Shown one piece after another: positions 22,362-34,268 of a stretch of DNA of 64,000 nucleotides (the first letter of the stretch is position 1; each line of letters opens with the position of its first letter). The position numbers and the translations under genes are program-made. Source of the stretch: Hibiscus mutabilis (Eukaryota > Streptophyta > Magnoliopsida > Malvales > Malvaceae); the NCBI GenBank assembly GCA_019671005.1, contig CM033718.1:22138014-22202013 (forward strand), read 5' to 3'. A model generated the notes under the pieces. It saw nothing but the letters and a program-made list of their open reading frames with translations, had not been told where the DNA came from and ran no database searches.

Positions 22362-23031
22362 GATGTCGACTCCGCTGGGGAAATTTTTTAGAGAATCAGG
22401 CCAATGTTGATTTTGCGTTGTCTTGCAAGAAGAACAAAAATTTGATTTAATTTAATTTTTAATCCTTCGGCATTCATGCATGAGCTTTCAACCCGGGCTC
22501 CTCACCTTGTTAAATGGGAGTGATTACTTCACTTCATGGGGTCTTCACCTTCGTATGGTGTTCTAATTCACTTTCAGAATTTGATCATCATATTCTGTGG
22601 GGTCTTCGCCCCCGTATGGTATAAGGGTCGTATTCCCTCGAATCAATGTCCTAGCGACAGTTCGGGTACCGTCACTTTAGAACCAAAATTCGCATATAGT
22701 GAGCCATAGAATCTAACCTTTTTAAGCCATGCGAAACTCTGCCCGTTTAGGGGTCACCCTGTTAGGCTTTGGTGCCTTTGTCTAGTATCTATGTATAGTT
22801 TTTTTCTGTTGCATTTAGTATTCTGTTTATTTATGTAATTGATCAATTGCATCGACACTAACCCATTTTGCTTTTTTTCAAATTTCATATTTATATCACA
22901 TCCATTTTATTTACATAACATCTTTAGAAGCATGTTTAATTTTTCATTTTCAGCATTACATTTGCATTTAGGACATGTACCTGAAATTTACATGCATTCA
23001 TTTTTAAGAAAATTTAACTATAACTTTTGAG
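22362..23031 (+). other. Primer-site-like block and gag leader
   Basis: TGTCGACTCCGCTGGGGAA at 22364-22382 lies where a primer site is expected. It resembles the TGGCGACTCCGCTGGGGA sequence I recall after many plant Gypsy LTRs, with one G-to-T change. The leader contains a 23-bp near-repeat beginning TGGGGTCTTC at 22537 and 22598. No gene is present before the gag ATG at 23032. Confidence 0.6.
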
Positions 23032-24652
23032 ATGTCCCGTGACAGTGATAACGGATAGAACAAAAAGCCAGCCAATTTAGCACCCCTATGGAACTCGACA
23101 CAAGACCAAGAGGATGAAAGAAGATAGATTGAACCGGATCGAGCAAACTCAAAAAAACATTCAAGCAAATTTGGCTAAGAAGATAAAGGACCAGTTAGCT
23201 AAGGCCCAACAAGATATGAGGGAACAAATCAAGAAATATCTACAAGACATGTTAGCCCAAATGCCACAAATGTTAGGACATAAACTCCCCGAGCGAGTAG
23301 AGATTTTTGTTGCAAATCCTACGGAAAACCCCACTGATGAGAGCGAAGGCCCTGCGTATCCTCTGGGTTTACTCTTATTCATGCTAAGGCTCGACCTGAC
23401 CCTCAGATAATACTTTCCCGAGGGAAGTCGCTACTTCATCAGGCCAGCGCCTCTGCCCCTATGAATATACCCACTACATCGGAAGTTAAGCCCAAGGAAA
23501 ATCTAGCTGAAAATTTTGTCTCAAAAATGGATCAATTGGTCGAAATCGAAAAATTAAAAATTGAGACTTCAAAAGAGATCGAGGATTGTTGCAAGTGGCT
23601 CGAGGAGAAGATGGAAGCCATGGAGGTAGTGGACACCTTCAGTGGAATTGATGCTAATGAACTTAGCCTTGTCCAGACTTGGTGCTACCCCCTAAGTTCA
23701 AGGCCCTAAATTTCGAGAAATATGATGGAATGAGTTGTCCCTGTGCTCATCTTACCATGTTTTGCCGAAAGATGACGAGATATGGTAGAGATGATAAGTT
23801 ATTGATCCACTGTTTTTAAGACAGATTAAATGGATCTTCCACTAGATGGTATAATCAATTGAGTCGTCATCAGATAAAATCATGGAAATACTTGGCCAAG
23901 GCTTTCCTAGAGCAATATCGGCATGTTAGTGATATGGTGCCAGACCGTTGGACTTCACAACGCATGAGACAAAAGTCCAATGAAAGCTTTAGGGAATACG
24001 CATAACGCTGGAGAGACGTAGTGGCACAAGTTCAACCCCCGCTTGGTGAGAATGAGATAGTGGTCATATTTATCCAAACACTGAAGACCCAGTTCTAGGT
24101 CACCTTATAGGAAATGCAACTACCAATTTTGCAGACCTAGTGTTATCTTGTGAGCTCATTGAGAATGCTATTAAGAACGGTAAGATCGACGCCAGTGAAA
24201 GCCTGTCCTATAAGAAGCCATCACATGGGAAGAGAGATAATAAAGTGAATTCTTTAGGAGTTTATAATGTTGGTTTTTCGAAGCCGGTGATAGTGATACA
24301 ACCCAAAGCTACAAGTTCCCAAAGTTCCTCAAGCCAAGATTTTGGACAAAGGAAGAATAATGAGAAGATAGAGTTCACCTCGCTACTAGTTTCCTGTAAG
24401 GAACTGTCCAAACAGTTGTACGACAAGGTGGCACCTTTCTACCAAGCTCCAGTACAACCTCCTTTCCCAGGATGGTATAACGCCAACGCGACATGTGACT
24501 ATCATGCGAGGAATGTAGGCCACTCAATCGAGAACTGCATAGGCTTTAAAAAGCTTGTGAAAAAATTTATTAAGCTTGGGGTAGTAAGTTTTGAAGATTC
24601 AGCTGGGCCAGCCACAAACAAAGATCCCCTACCGAAACATGAAAGTGCATGA
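23032..24652 (+). pseudogene. Gypsy gag (Retrotrans_gag) pseudogene
   Basis: The likely start is ATG at 23032, closed by TAG at 23056. The recognisable sequence continues in shifting frames: a coiled-coil Gln/Lys-rich part (23114-23300), the PTDESEGPAYP motif near 23330, KWLEEKMEAMEVVD (near 23595), FEKYDGMSCPCAHLTMFCRKM (read in parts near 23716), WYNQLSRHQIKSW and ESFREYA-RWRDVVAQVQPP of the Retrotrans_gag domain. A final open stretch of 170 codons (24140-24652) ends with a Cys/His cluster CDYHARNVGHSIENC. At least four frameshifts or stops are present. The family packages element RNA in virus-like particles. Confidence 0.8.
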
Positions 24653-25596
24653 GTATGTCAATGGTGTCTTTTTGAGAATGACATGTATGAAAGTAGCTCA
24701 TGCTTAACGAGCCCTAATATTACACTATTATGACTTCAGTAAGCCCCCTTGTAGTTTTCATCTCTTTCAAAGTGATGCTTCTTTTGTGTATCTCATTTGC
24801 CTAAGCCCAATGGTAATGGAAACCTTTTGTAATGGCCAAAAACTACAAGTTCTAATGAAGAATATGTTTTGTTCATCTTAATTTGATTGTACCCATGCAA
24901 TTCAGAAGCTATATATGACTTGCACATGATTTAATATGACCACAACATGGGGCATCATAATTTTTAAGTAATAACGTTCGGATTTGCTACAAAGCATTTA
25001 TTGAAGGGGCATACCTCTGATGGTGTAACTCCCAAAGAAGACAATCAAGTCCAAGGAAGACCGGGGGTATCCTTACATACAAGGCATCGAGCATTGTTTA
25101 ATTAGAAGCAAAGATCTGACTACCACAGGCTTAGGGGCATCCTTTTGAGGGGCAAAACAGAATCTTTCATTCACATGTTCATTGAGACCATCTGCATTAA
25201 CTGCATGCATTATACATGCATTTAAGTCATCATGCATTTAGGTTAAACACGTGCATTAGACATATAATTAGGGGCATTCATGATGTATTTATTTTTGGCT
25301 TGAACGTACAAACAAGTCTGAGGAAGAGACCAAAGAACCTCGACCATGGGGGCAACAACGTGATGATCAAGCTTTAGCCCTAAATGAAGCCGAATGTGCT
25401 GAAAACTCAAACATCCAGATAACATGGGTAAAATTTTTTGAACAGATTATTATCTAATGTTTCATTTTGCTTTAAGGTCATAACTCCCTGCCATGAAGTA
25501 GCAGAATCAACTTTACCCAATATCTCATCCGTTAGTGAGGGGACCAGTTTAATCCAGATTCTGCATCTCTTTTAGTGGTGTGGCAGAATCAACTTT
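24653..25596 (+). other. Non-coding 3' part of the Gypsy element
   Basis: No RT or integrase motif is found in any frame. A 19-bp direct repeat (GCAGAATCAACTTTACCCA) occurs near 25500 and 25580, close to the LTR junction, with a purine-rich GTGAGGGGA between them that may be the polypurine tract. Confidence 0.5.
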
Positions 25597-27108
25597 ACCC
25601 ATTCATCAACCGTGCGATGCACGCGCGATGTCACCGGCCATCCCACACTCCAATCTGGCCACCGCTCTGCTCCACCGCCCCTGCAAAAAAAATAAGATCA
25701 TCATTTTAGCTCTGAAAAAAGTAAACAAAGTGGAGAATTTTTTACGTTTAATATTGTAACAAATCGGGTATTTAAACCCAAAACTACGAATGTAATGGGG
25801 TACTTTTTCCCATATGAGAAATAAAAAATATTCAGAGTATCATCTTCATCCAAACTCAAATCTAACAACATAAAAATAGAGAGAAAAACAGAGAGAGACT
25901 CGGATTCAAAGTAAAATACAAACGAAAAAGAAAAAAGTTATAAGAAAGGGAAGAGGGCAGATCAAAAAAGGTAAAAAAAATCCATTCGGGTTTTATTAGA
26001 TCTAAACCATTTTAGGAGAATCTAACCTTAGATCCGTCTCGAGGGTGAAAAACCGAGTTTTTTGACTCCTTTTGCATGCACTCCGACTGTCGCGCACGGC
26101 GGCTTTCTATTGTCGATCAACAGCGACGGCTCACGGCGGGCGATAAGGCAGAACCCGACGACCGACAAAGACGAGAGAGAGAGTTGGAGATAAAATTAGA
26201 TTTTTTTTAATTACCACACACACCAAATGATTTTTTTGGTCTAAAACCGGGTATTTAATTAAGAACCAAAACGACGTCATTTTGGTGCTCTCAACCCGCG
26301 CCTCAACCCGACCCGACCTAGAGGATCCGCGCATTTTGACGAAAGGGGAAATTGCACGGCTGGTCATTCCATTTTGTTTCCTTCACATTTTTGTTTATTA
26401 ATTTCTTTTTTTCTATTTTAGTCACTGTTTTTTCTTTATTATTATTGTTATTATTATTATTCTATACATTTTTCTATTACATGTCATAATTTATAGTATT
26501 ATTATCATATATGTATATATATTTAGTATATATTATATTAACAAACATATTAATATATTATATTATATTTTATATTTAGTATATTACGAAATATATAGTA
26601 AGTACAAGTACACTATTATTTTTATTATACAATATATGTGTATTATTTTATATATGTACACTATATCGTGTTATTATTATATATACTTTCTTTTTAATAT
26701 TTTTTGTATTTATTTTAAAATATTAATTTTGGTTTAATATTAAGGGAATATTTTATAATTTATTTCGGAAACTGGTTAGAAAGTGGTATTCTGACTCATT
26801 TAGGTGTTATCTTTCTCGGATTTCATAAATAAAGAAATATTCTCATTCGACCATTTTCTTGGATTAAATTTTAAATTAAAATTCGAACTTTTACTTTCTT
26901 GCAAAGACAACACCAAATTAACGCGGTACCAATTTTGGGCGCTGTGTGATGCTAATCCTTCCCCACGCGTAATTAACTCTCGAACCGAAACATTTTTAAT
27001 CTCTGGTTGATTTTTAACAGTATCTGAACTACTAAAGTAGCCGATAACGACTCCATCCATCTCCATCTTCTATTTCCCCTATTTTCACAAAAAAAAAACC
27101 TTATTACA
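25597..27108 (+). repeat. Gypsy LTR copy 2
   Basis: This is the second copy of the LTR at 20877-22361, with small indels and substitutions; for example the palindrome is AAAACGACGTCATTTT at 26268-26283. It ends CTTATTACA at 27108, followed by CTAGG, the probable right TSD, whose left partner I could not find. Confidence 0.8.
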
Positions 27109-27964
27109 CTAGGTTTGCACTTTTCTGGAAAAATAATCTGAAGGAGAGCTGTTGGATTGGCTCTTTCTTTCCCTTTTCCTGGTTTCTTTGTTAGGAAATG
27201 AACTGACAGACTCTTTGTTAAATGCAATTGTAGCGTTACAGAAACCTGATACTACATGGGATTTGACTTGCTTTGCAGCTTGCCTTCTAATTAAAACTGA
27301 CCCTGTCCAAGAAAAAGCGGGAGAAAAATCTTTCAAAATTTACAATGATTATGTGAGGACAGGAATGGAAATCTTCTGCCCTTTTTGGTTTCTTATTTAT
27401 ACTTTCGCACTAAAAGTTAAGTTTAGGGTTTAGGATTAGAATTTGTAGTTAAGGTTTAAGGAATTTAGGTATGGTATATTTTTAGGGTATAGGGTGTATG
27501 TATTAAGATTTAGAATTTAGTGTTAAAGCTTAAAATTTAATTTTTTAGTGTTGAGGTATAAAAAGGGGCACCGAAAAGGGGACATGGTATTTTTATCCGT
27601 AAAGACAGATATACTAAAATTTTAAAGAAAGTAAGATTCAAAATTTACGATGTAATATCAAAGATATACCGGTGACGAACGGTAACGGCGAAACAAACGA
27701 AAATAGTGATCACAAACAAATAAATAATACTAAAATTTACATGAAAAATTCAAAAGATAAAACCACGAGCAGATGATGAGAACCTTCACCGTGACAAAAA
27801 GGAGATTAAAAGTAGTTTGTGTCATGTAGAATATATTATACTTGTATCTAATGTTGTGTCTTAACCCCTAATCTCAAATATATATACATAGGGATAAGTT
27901 ACTTGTTTACAAAGAAAATTTGCATAGAAATCGATATCCCCTTCTCATGAAATTTTACATGTGG
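27109..27964. other. Unassigned sequence
   Basis: A 93-codon frame (27152-27433) shows no family motif that I recognise and begins within 50 bp of the LTR end. Two adjacent TTTAGGG units occur near 27421. The rest is AT-rich. I see nothing else. Confidence 0.4.
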
Positions 27965-28310
27965 TTTGATTGTTAAATTTAACAGTTTTTTTATCAGTTG
28001 GTGCAACTAATCGTGTTATAGTGTTGTCACTTGGTATTTTCAAAAAAAATTATTTTATTTTAAAATTATTTAAATTTTTTAAAAAGAACTTATAAAAATT
28101 ATAAAAAATATTTTTTAAAAAAATATGTAAATGTTATATGACAAAACTATAGCGTGTCACGTGCAAGTAATATTTCAAGAAAAAATTGTTAAAAATTTAT
28201 GGTCAGAATTGGTCAAAGGACTTAATTAATTTAATTTCTTAATTAATTGAGTAAAAAATTTAAAAACTTATTTTTTTCAAAAGTTCGAAGACTTTAAATA
28301 CCCTTGTATC
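27965..28310. mobile_element. MITE-like inverted repeat, copy 1
   Basis: The left part (GTTAAATTTAACAG..., TGTTATAGTGTTGTCAC) is the diverged reverse complement of the right part (CTATAGCGTGTCACGTG..., TTGTTAAAAATTTA). The sequence also aligns with the MITE at 28402-28895. The left end appears truncated. No coding capacity. Confidence 0.55.
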
Positions 28311-28401
28311 TTCATTCTTTTTTTTTTTTTGCTATAAAAACCGTTCAGATTAAGCATTAGATTATAGGTTGGGTTTCACGTGGACAATTTAAACATGTAT
28401 A

Positions 28402-28895
28402 TTAAATTTTAGGCTTAAGGGTGTAAGAAATCTTCAAACTTTTGAAAAAAATAATTAAGCCTTTGAATTTATTGCATCCAATTAAGCCCATGAACAAAGA
28501 AATTTAATCAATTAAACATTTTGACCAATTTTAACCATTAAATTTTGATAATTTTTTTTGAATTTATTGGTGTAGTGTGTCGTGTCACAGTATTTTCATT
28601 TGACATTTTAAAAAAAATTATTGTACTTAAAAAAATTCTATATATATATAATTTATAAATATATATATATTGAAAAAAAATCTACAAATACAACATGATA
28701 GAACTGTAGTGTATTATATGTCAGTAATATTTAAAAGAAAAACTATCAAAATTTAATAGTCAAAATGGGTCAAAGAGCTTAATTAATTAAATTTTTTAGT
28801 TCAAAAATTTAATTGGATGTAAAAAAATTTAAGAACTTAATTAAATTGTTTTAAAAAATTTAAGAGCTTTTTACCACTTTAAGCCTAAATTTTAA
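28402..28895. mobile_element. MITE with ~220-bp terminal inverted repeats
   Basis: The 494-bp element begins TTAAATTTTAGGCTTAA and ends with its near-perfect reverse complement TTAAGCCTAAATTTTAA. The similarity between the arms extends inward for about 200 bases (for example GCATCCAATTAAG left, TTAATTGGATGTA right). This foldback structure with AT-rich content and no frame is a MITE. The TSD is ambiguous because TTAA is itself part of the ends. A diverged relative lies next to it at 27965-28310. Confidence 0.75.
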
Positions 28896-29109
28896 ATAGG
28901 TCTATACTTTGAAGTGATACTACGGACTGGCGGCTCCCAAAATGCTGAAATCGTTTTCGAAACCCTTTTAAAATTATTAAATGTAAGTTTGTGTAATAGT
29001 AAAATTGCACATTGACTCGCAAAAAAGTATATTTCAATTTGGCCACTCCTATTTGGTTTTTCCACCTATCACCCGACCAAATCCATGGCTAGATCATCAC
29101 TTGAGCAAG

Positions 29110-29471
29110 GGCGGGTTCACGACACCGTGGAATTAAAGATAAAGTGATACCCAGATTTCACAGAGTATTCTCAATTCTTATTGTCATGCCAAACCAACTC
29201 ATCGTTGTAGGAAGGGCCACCAATAGAAATAGAACCAATGGCTTTTGCTTCATCGACGGAGAAAAGCTGAAAGATTTTGTCATGTCTCCATTCACGTTTT
29301 CCCTCATCAATGAGTTTGGAAACGAAGAAATCCTGGAAAAAGGAGGGCCTTGAAGAGGAGACTGAGAAGGACGTAAGATTAGGGATCCATTTTTCCTCCC
29401 ATATCAAAACTCTCCTGCCATTTCCAATTCTCTATAGTGAGCGTTTGGAGAAAGTATCAATTCCATCCCTT
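29110..29471 (-). pseudogene. LINE zf-RVT / C-terminal region
   Basis: The frame reads RIGNGRRVLIWEEKWIPN, FVSKLIDEGKREWRHDKIF, FSVDEAKAIGSI, GPSYNDELVWH and YSVKSGYHF. This is the conserved segment after the RT of plant L1-type LINEs, leading to the zf-RVT domain. One TAG stop precedes RIGNG. The frame then ends, and the usual Cys/His zinc-binding part is not visible, so the C-terminus is lost. Confidence 0.85.
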
Positions 29472-29476
29472 ATGCT

Positions 29477-30992
29477 TGTTGGGAAACACCGGTACACTCA
29501 ATGGCCCAGCAGAAAAATTATTCGGCGTATTCCACCAGTGATCCATGTACGAGAAACAAATCCGGGGTGAGAAGGGATGAAACGTTACCTTAATTAAATT
29601 TGGAAAATCGTAGGGAGTTAGGAGAATCCAATTCTTCTAGCACGATATCGAATTCAAGTCATCACAATAGCGTTCTGATCTCTACGCAGTCCACCCGAAT
29701 GAAACGAAGAATATTTTCTCTTCTCTAACTATTAGAGAGGCTTTTTGCAAAAGCATACTTTGGCTGCTAGACCTTATGCCTTTATATAGTATTCAAAACC
29801 CCAATTCTAATTAGATTCAAATTCCTTAAATATACAATACTTTTAACTGAATATAATTAAATATGTAGAATTTGATTCTACTTCAATCAGGTTTCTTTAG
29901 GGATATATATATTTTAATAGTATATGATAATTACATTAATTATCTAGTATTAAAATATATATAAATGAAATTATCTATAATTACAATAATCATAATAATT
30001 TTGATTTTTACTTATTTCGTGCACAACAAGTTTGTACACATGCTATCTAGTCGATATTTGTTCGTTTCAATCATAGGGTGTGACCCTTGTAGGTTTATAT
30101 AACTTTAGCAGTAATATCTAGAACAATTCTAATATTACAATCAATGAGTGTCATCTAGCAATACATCATTGCTACCTAAGTTACATGAAGTCGTGGTTCG
30201 ACATAACCCTTTTTTTTCGTGATTAACTTTTTTCATGTATTACATCCTTTTGTCCTTATATCTAGATCGGACATAAGTCATGGAATAGTCACACTTGTAT
30301 AGTCCATCTAATATTTATTGATATCTCGAGTAGACTATTATAAACGAATAACTATGATATCTCATATCAATTTATTTGCGCATGACCATGCATTTCTAGT
30401 CTCACTCAATCAAGTGGCCTATGATATTACTTCTATTATGTAAGAGGGACAAATCCTATTTTGATCGACCATATTCCGCTACATAGATTGCAACATATCC
30501 AATATCAGTCTTTATAGTGTAGTCAGCTACGACACACGTTTGATTGTATCAAAATATGTCAGTCACAATGTTAAAATAATGATGATCTCAAGTTTGAGAA
30601 TCATACATGTAGTTATCATTATGAGCAATATTGTGACTGTCACATAATAATCCAAAAAATATGCTCATAGCGAGTCAGTCCGGTATGTCATTTTCTAACA
30701 CATACTTATATATTGATTTTGACATATCCATGTCAATGACAACACTTTGTCATCAATCAACTACATATTAGTCTTAATATATTATTGCTATTCATGCCCA
30801 CAATAATACTCTACTAAGAACATTTTAATAATAACTATATTATTCTAAGGACTTTATTATAATTCAGTTTATTTATAAACACACAAAATAAGACTAAAAT
30901 AATAATAATAATAGCTTTATATTAATAAATAAGATAAAATAAGTATGTCTTTTACAACCATCTCATGATTGGTCTTTGGGCATACTCCAACT
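29477..30992 (-). mobile_element. Copia solo LTR inserted in the LINE
   Basis: The perfect 5-bp TSD ATGCT flanks it at 29472-29476 and 30993-30997. In minus-strand sense it would start TGTTGGAGTATGCCC (now AGTTGG, one substitution) and it ends CCGGTGTTTCCCAACA. Neither gag nor pol is present, so it is a solo LTR left by recombination between two LTRs. Segments such as GCTCATAGCGAGTCAGTCCG (30664) and TAGAGAGGCTTTTTGC (29732) are, from memory, typical of a widespread dicot Copia LTR. It differs from the LTR family at 15514-16772. Confidence 0.8.
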
Positions 30993-30997
30993 ATGCT

Positions 30998-31861
30998 AAC
31001 CCATGTTCACGAAGGATTATGGCGAAAAGGGGCAAAATAGAAGTTCCCATTTGGGAAGTTTGGATTCGTAATGATTATCCATGCTTGCTTAGCCACAAGA
31101 GCCTTGTTAAAGGTTCTCATATCTCTATAGTCGAGGCAACCAAGGTTTTTGGCATTACAAAGTTTTTGCCAACTAAGCCAATGGATCCCTCTCTCATTCT
31201 CTTGTGAATTATTCCACTTGAACTTGTCAATAAGAAAGTTTAATTCATCGCAAAAAGTAACTGGAAGCAAAAAATTGCATCACGTACAAAGGGATAACAA
31301 TAGCGACAACCTAAATAAGAATTTTCTTTCCAGCTTGAGATAAGAGATTAGATTTTCAACTCTGGAGTTTATTACGGATCCGTTCCAAGATATAAACTAA
31401 GGCTTATTTTTCCCCTCAGCCCCAAATAGAGGCCCCCCATATATTTACTACCTTCTTCTATCAGAAAGAAGCCAGAGGATTGGTACGATAATTCTTCGCG
31501 TTTGTGCTCAAGTTGGGAGAGAAGAAAACCGATGATTTACTCGAGTTCACCGATTGACCCATAGCAATATGGGAATCGTGCAAGATGCGTAAAACCGAGT
31601 CACAATTATTTTTGTCCACCTTAGTGAAGAGGATACAATCATCGGCGAACATGAGGTGACTAATAATCGGGTAACGTCGACTGATACGAAAACCAAAGTA
31701 GGCTTGACAATTTTGTTCCCTTTTTATAATCTAGGAGAGCAAGTTCGAAATCAAAAGGAAAAGAAAGGGAGATAAATGATCACCTTGTCTGAGTCCCTAA
31801 CTAGGAGTCAATTCATGATGCCTCTCACCATTGACAACCATAGGAGAGAAGGGGAGGACAC
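30998..31861 (-). pseudogene. LINE reverse transcriptase, catalytic and thumb part
   Basis: The catalytic FADD is encoded at about 31641-31652 (HLMFADDCILF), with MGQSVNSSKSSVFFS after it. NEVQ- and thumb-type motifs follow at 31007-31270 (GGIHW-like ERGIHWLSWQKLC and GGLGFRD-like NLGCLDYRDM, FNKALVAKQAW). These are standard blocks of plant L1 RTs. Frameshifts lie between 31270 and 31461. Element C separates this part from the N-terminal RT. Confidence 0.85.
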
Positions 31862-34263
31862 TGTCGTGACCATTTTATCGGGTGTGAAATAGCTCGACAA
31901 TTAGGGTTTGAAATTTAGGTTTTGCCTTGTATTTATTTAACCTTGAAAAATTAGTTTTTTCATATTAAATTGGATATTTTCCTTTATTTCATCTTGAAAA
32001 TATTTTAGAGTCGCCGCCAATCACTTCGAGGTAGACCGGCCCCCATAAAAACAACTAGAGATTCGTTTTTAAAAATTTGGGTTTTGGAGTCGGATACGTA
32101 TGGGAAAGGATTAGCACCCCCAGAAACTCCTGTTATCGGTACATTTTAATTTTACGCGGCATTTTGGCATTTTTGAGAATGATAATTCAAATTTAATTTA
32201 ATCCTTAATTATTAACTAGATTTAAATTTCAAATAGAGATATCATTTTATAAGAAAATATATTTTTAACCGAATATGAGATTAAAAGTACCCTGTTACGA
32301 AGCACCCCTATTCATATTCAAAGATATATATTTCCAACATAAAAGATTTTAATGCATGATTCATTATTGTCTTGTTTATTTTAAGTTCTAAAAAAGGCTC
32401 TAATTAATTAAGTTATTTTAGACTATGAATATTATTAAATTTAAAGGCCTTTATGAGACAGTACCAATTGCTTGAATACCATCCATCTCAGAACCCCTAA
32501 ATTCCATATAATATTCACTAATTAAACTAGTCATTCTAATTAATTAAAGTAATAATCCTAATTGAAGCTCTATTAATTAACTAAATTATTTATTTAATTC
32601 TAAGTTGTAATGTATGTTAAGTGTACCTCTTTAAGGTCAATGTTGAGATAACATCTCATTGCAAGCAAGTGGAATGCCATCCAAATTTGAGCCCCAAAGT
32701 TTCCACTTAATATACATTAAATTTCTACAATGATCTTCCTAATTAATTAATTAATTAAATCTCAATTAAGAACCTAAGACTAAGGCTCTAAATAATTGTA
32801 TCTAAGTGTATTATATGATCTAGCAAATATACTATATGCTTAATTTAGAACATGCATTACAATTAAATTAAATTAAGCAATTAATTGAAAGCTATAAATG
32901 ACTAAATTAAAAGAAATTAAACTCAAAATCAAAGAAGCAGGGACCAAATTGAATTTTATTAAAATTGAAGAGCTAAAGTGCAAGAAATATGAAAGAAGGG
33001 GGCGGGCCATGATGGGGGTTCGCGGGGATTAGCGGGCTTCAAGGCCCGGTTATAGCGCCTATTTAAAGGCTGTCTCAACTCCTTCAATTTCTTTTTTTTC
33101 ATTTTTTAGAATTTCAGTCTCTCCTCAAAACTCTCTAACCACAAACACTCCCACACCCAGATTTCCTATTCTTTTCAATAAAAAACACCAATTTTGGGTT
33201 GGTGTTCATCATTGTTCAAAATTAACAAGATGAACACCCATAAATTCGGCCATTCTCTGCAGCCTACACCACCACTCGATCCTGAGCCGCCGTTCTTCGA
33301 CCACCTATGGCCGTTCGTCGACAACCACCTTTGAACTTCGATCATCCCTGTCGTTGCTCCGACCACCGTGGTGCAATTTTCGGCCACCACCATTCGAACC
33401 CAAAAACTCCATTTTTTAAACCTAAGGCCTAAAACCTAATCTATCCGATCCGGTAGGATCACCCAGCTTCCCCACTTAAATCTAAGCCTAGTTTCCAACT
33501 CTTGATCTAATTTTCAATCTGTCGTCCCTCAGCAAACTCCGACCACCATAAGATAAGAGTTTCGAACTCTTTTTACTCTACGTTTTCTTACTATTTCACT
33601 TAAATATAATGTTTTCATATTTATCTTGTAGGAAATTAAAAGAACAGAAGGGGATGTACCTTTTGATGGCTTGAAACAATAATTCTGGCAAGGTCTCAGG
33701 TGACTGACAAGTTTCTCCGATGGCTCTTTGTCTTTCCGCAGCAGTTCGGCTCCTAGCAGTTCAGTTTCCAACGTCAGTTTGGCTTTCCAAGGTGGTAACT
33801 CTCTTTTTTTTTTATATTTATTTATTAGTTAGTATTTTAATGACTAGTATTAATTAAAGTCTGCATTTCTCTCTATTGGTATTTATAGGGATAGTATGGT
33901 GTGACGTCGTTGATGACGTCACTCATGCAGCTGGCTCCAAATAAACCAGGATCTGCGTGAATTTGATTTCAAACAATGAGAGCTTGCCACATGGTGGTTT
34001 TGGGCAGGAGAATGAGTTTATCAGATTTATTTGTGTTTGTTTGGGGCTGAAACGAGTGGGAAAAACAATTGTAATGAGAGTTTGGGCTTTAATCGGGCTG
34101 TGAGTGTTTTTATATGTAACTTGAACATTTTATGAACATTGGACATCATTTTTGGGGCTATTTATTTATTTAAGGGTTTTATTATATTTATTTATTTATT
34201 TTGGTTTTATTTATAGTGGAAATATACTCTATATGGGTACTAGAGTAGAATTCGGGTATTACA
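31862..34263 (+). mobile_element. Element C: non-coding TGTCGTGACC-type LTR-like element
   Basis: The element begins TGTCGTGACCATTTTATCG and ends TTCGGGTATTACA, with the perfect TSD GACAC at 31857-31861 and 34264-34268 inside the LINE RT. It is 2402 bp and has no internal LTR pair, so it is probably a solo LTR or a LARD. Two blocks near the left end (GAGTCGCCGCCAATC at 32008 and GGAGTCGGATACGTATGGG at 32086 followed by GGATTAGCACCC) match, from memory, conserved non-coding blocks of elements in many dicots. A TATTTAAA at 33060-33067 followed by a C-rich leader looks like a promoter. No protein is recognised. Confidence 0.8.
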
Positions 34264-34268
34264 GACAC

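Larger units (their letters stand above)
20877..27108 (+). mobile_element. Gypsy retrotransposon with decayed gag and no pol
   Basis: Two long direct repeats (20877-22361 and 25597-27108) align over about 1.5 kb, from CATTCATCAACCG to CTTATTACA. The space between holds a primer-site-like block, a leader, a decayed gag (23032-24652) and 0.95 kb of non-coding sequence. No protease, RT, RNase H or integrase motif is seen, so the element is either internally deleted or a gag-only non-autonomous type. The left edge of LTR1 and the TSD are not resolved because sequences diverge upstream of the CATTCATC junction in both copies. Confidence 0.8.

Noticed and set aside
27152..27433. 93-codon plus-strand frame next to the Gypsy LTR
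   Set aside because: No motif from any family that I recognise; the minus strand has overlapping frames of similar length.
27421..27434. Interstitial telomere repeat
   Set aside because: Only two TTTAGGG-like units are present, as expected by chance in AT-rich plant DNA.
33175..33393. 72-codon minus-strand Gly/Ser frame in element C
   Set aside because: It is the antisense of a C-rich leader following a TATA-like box; no homology was recognised.
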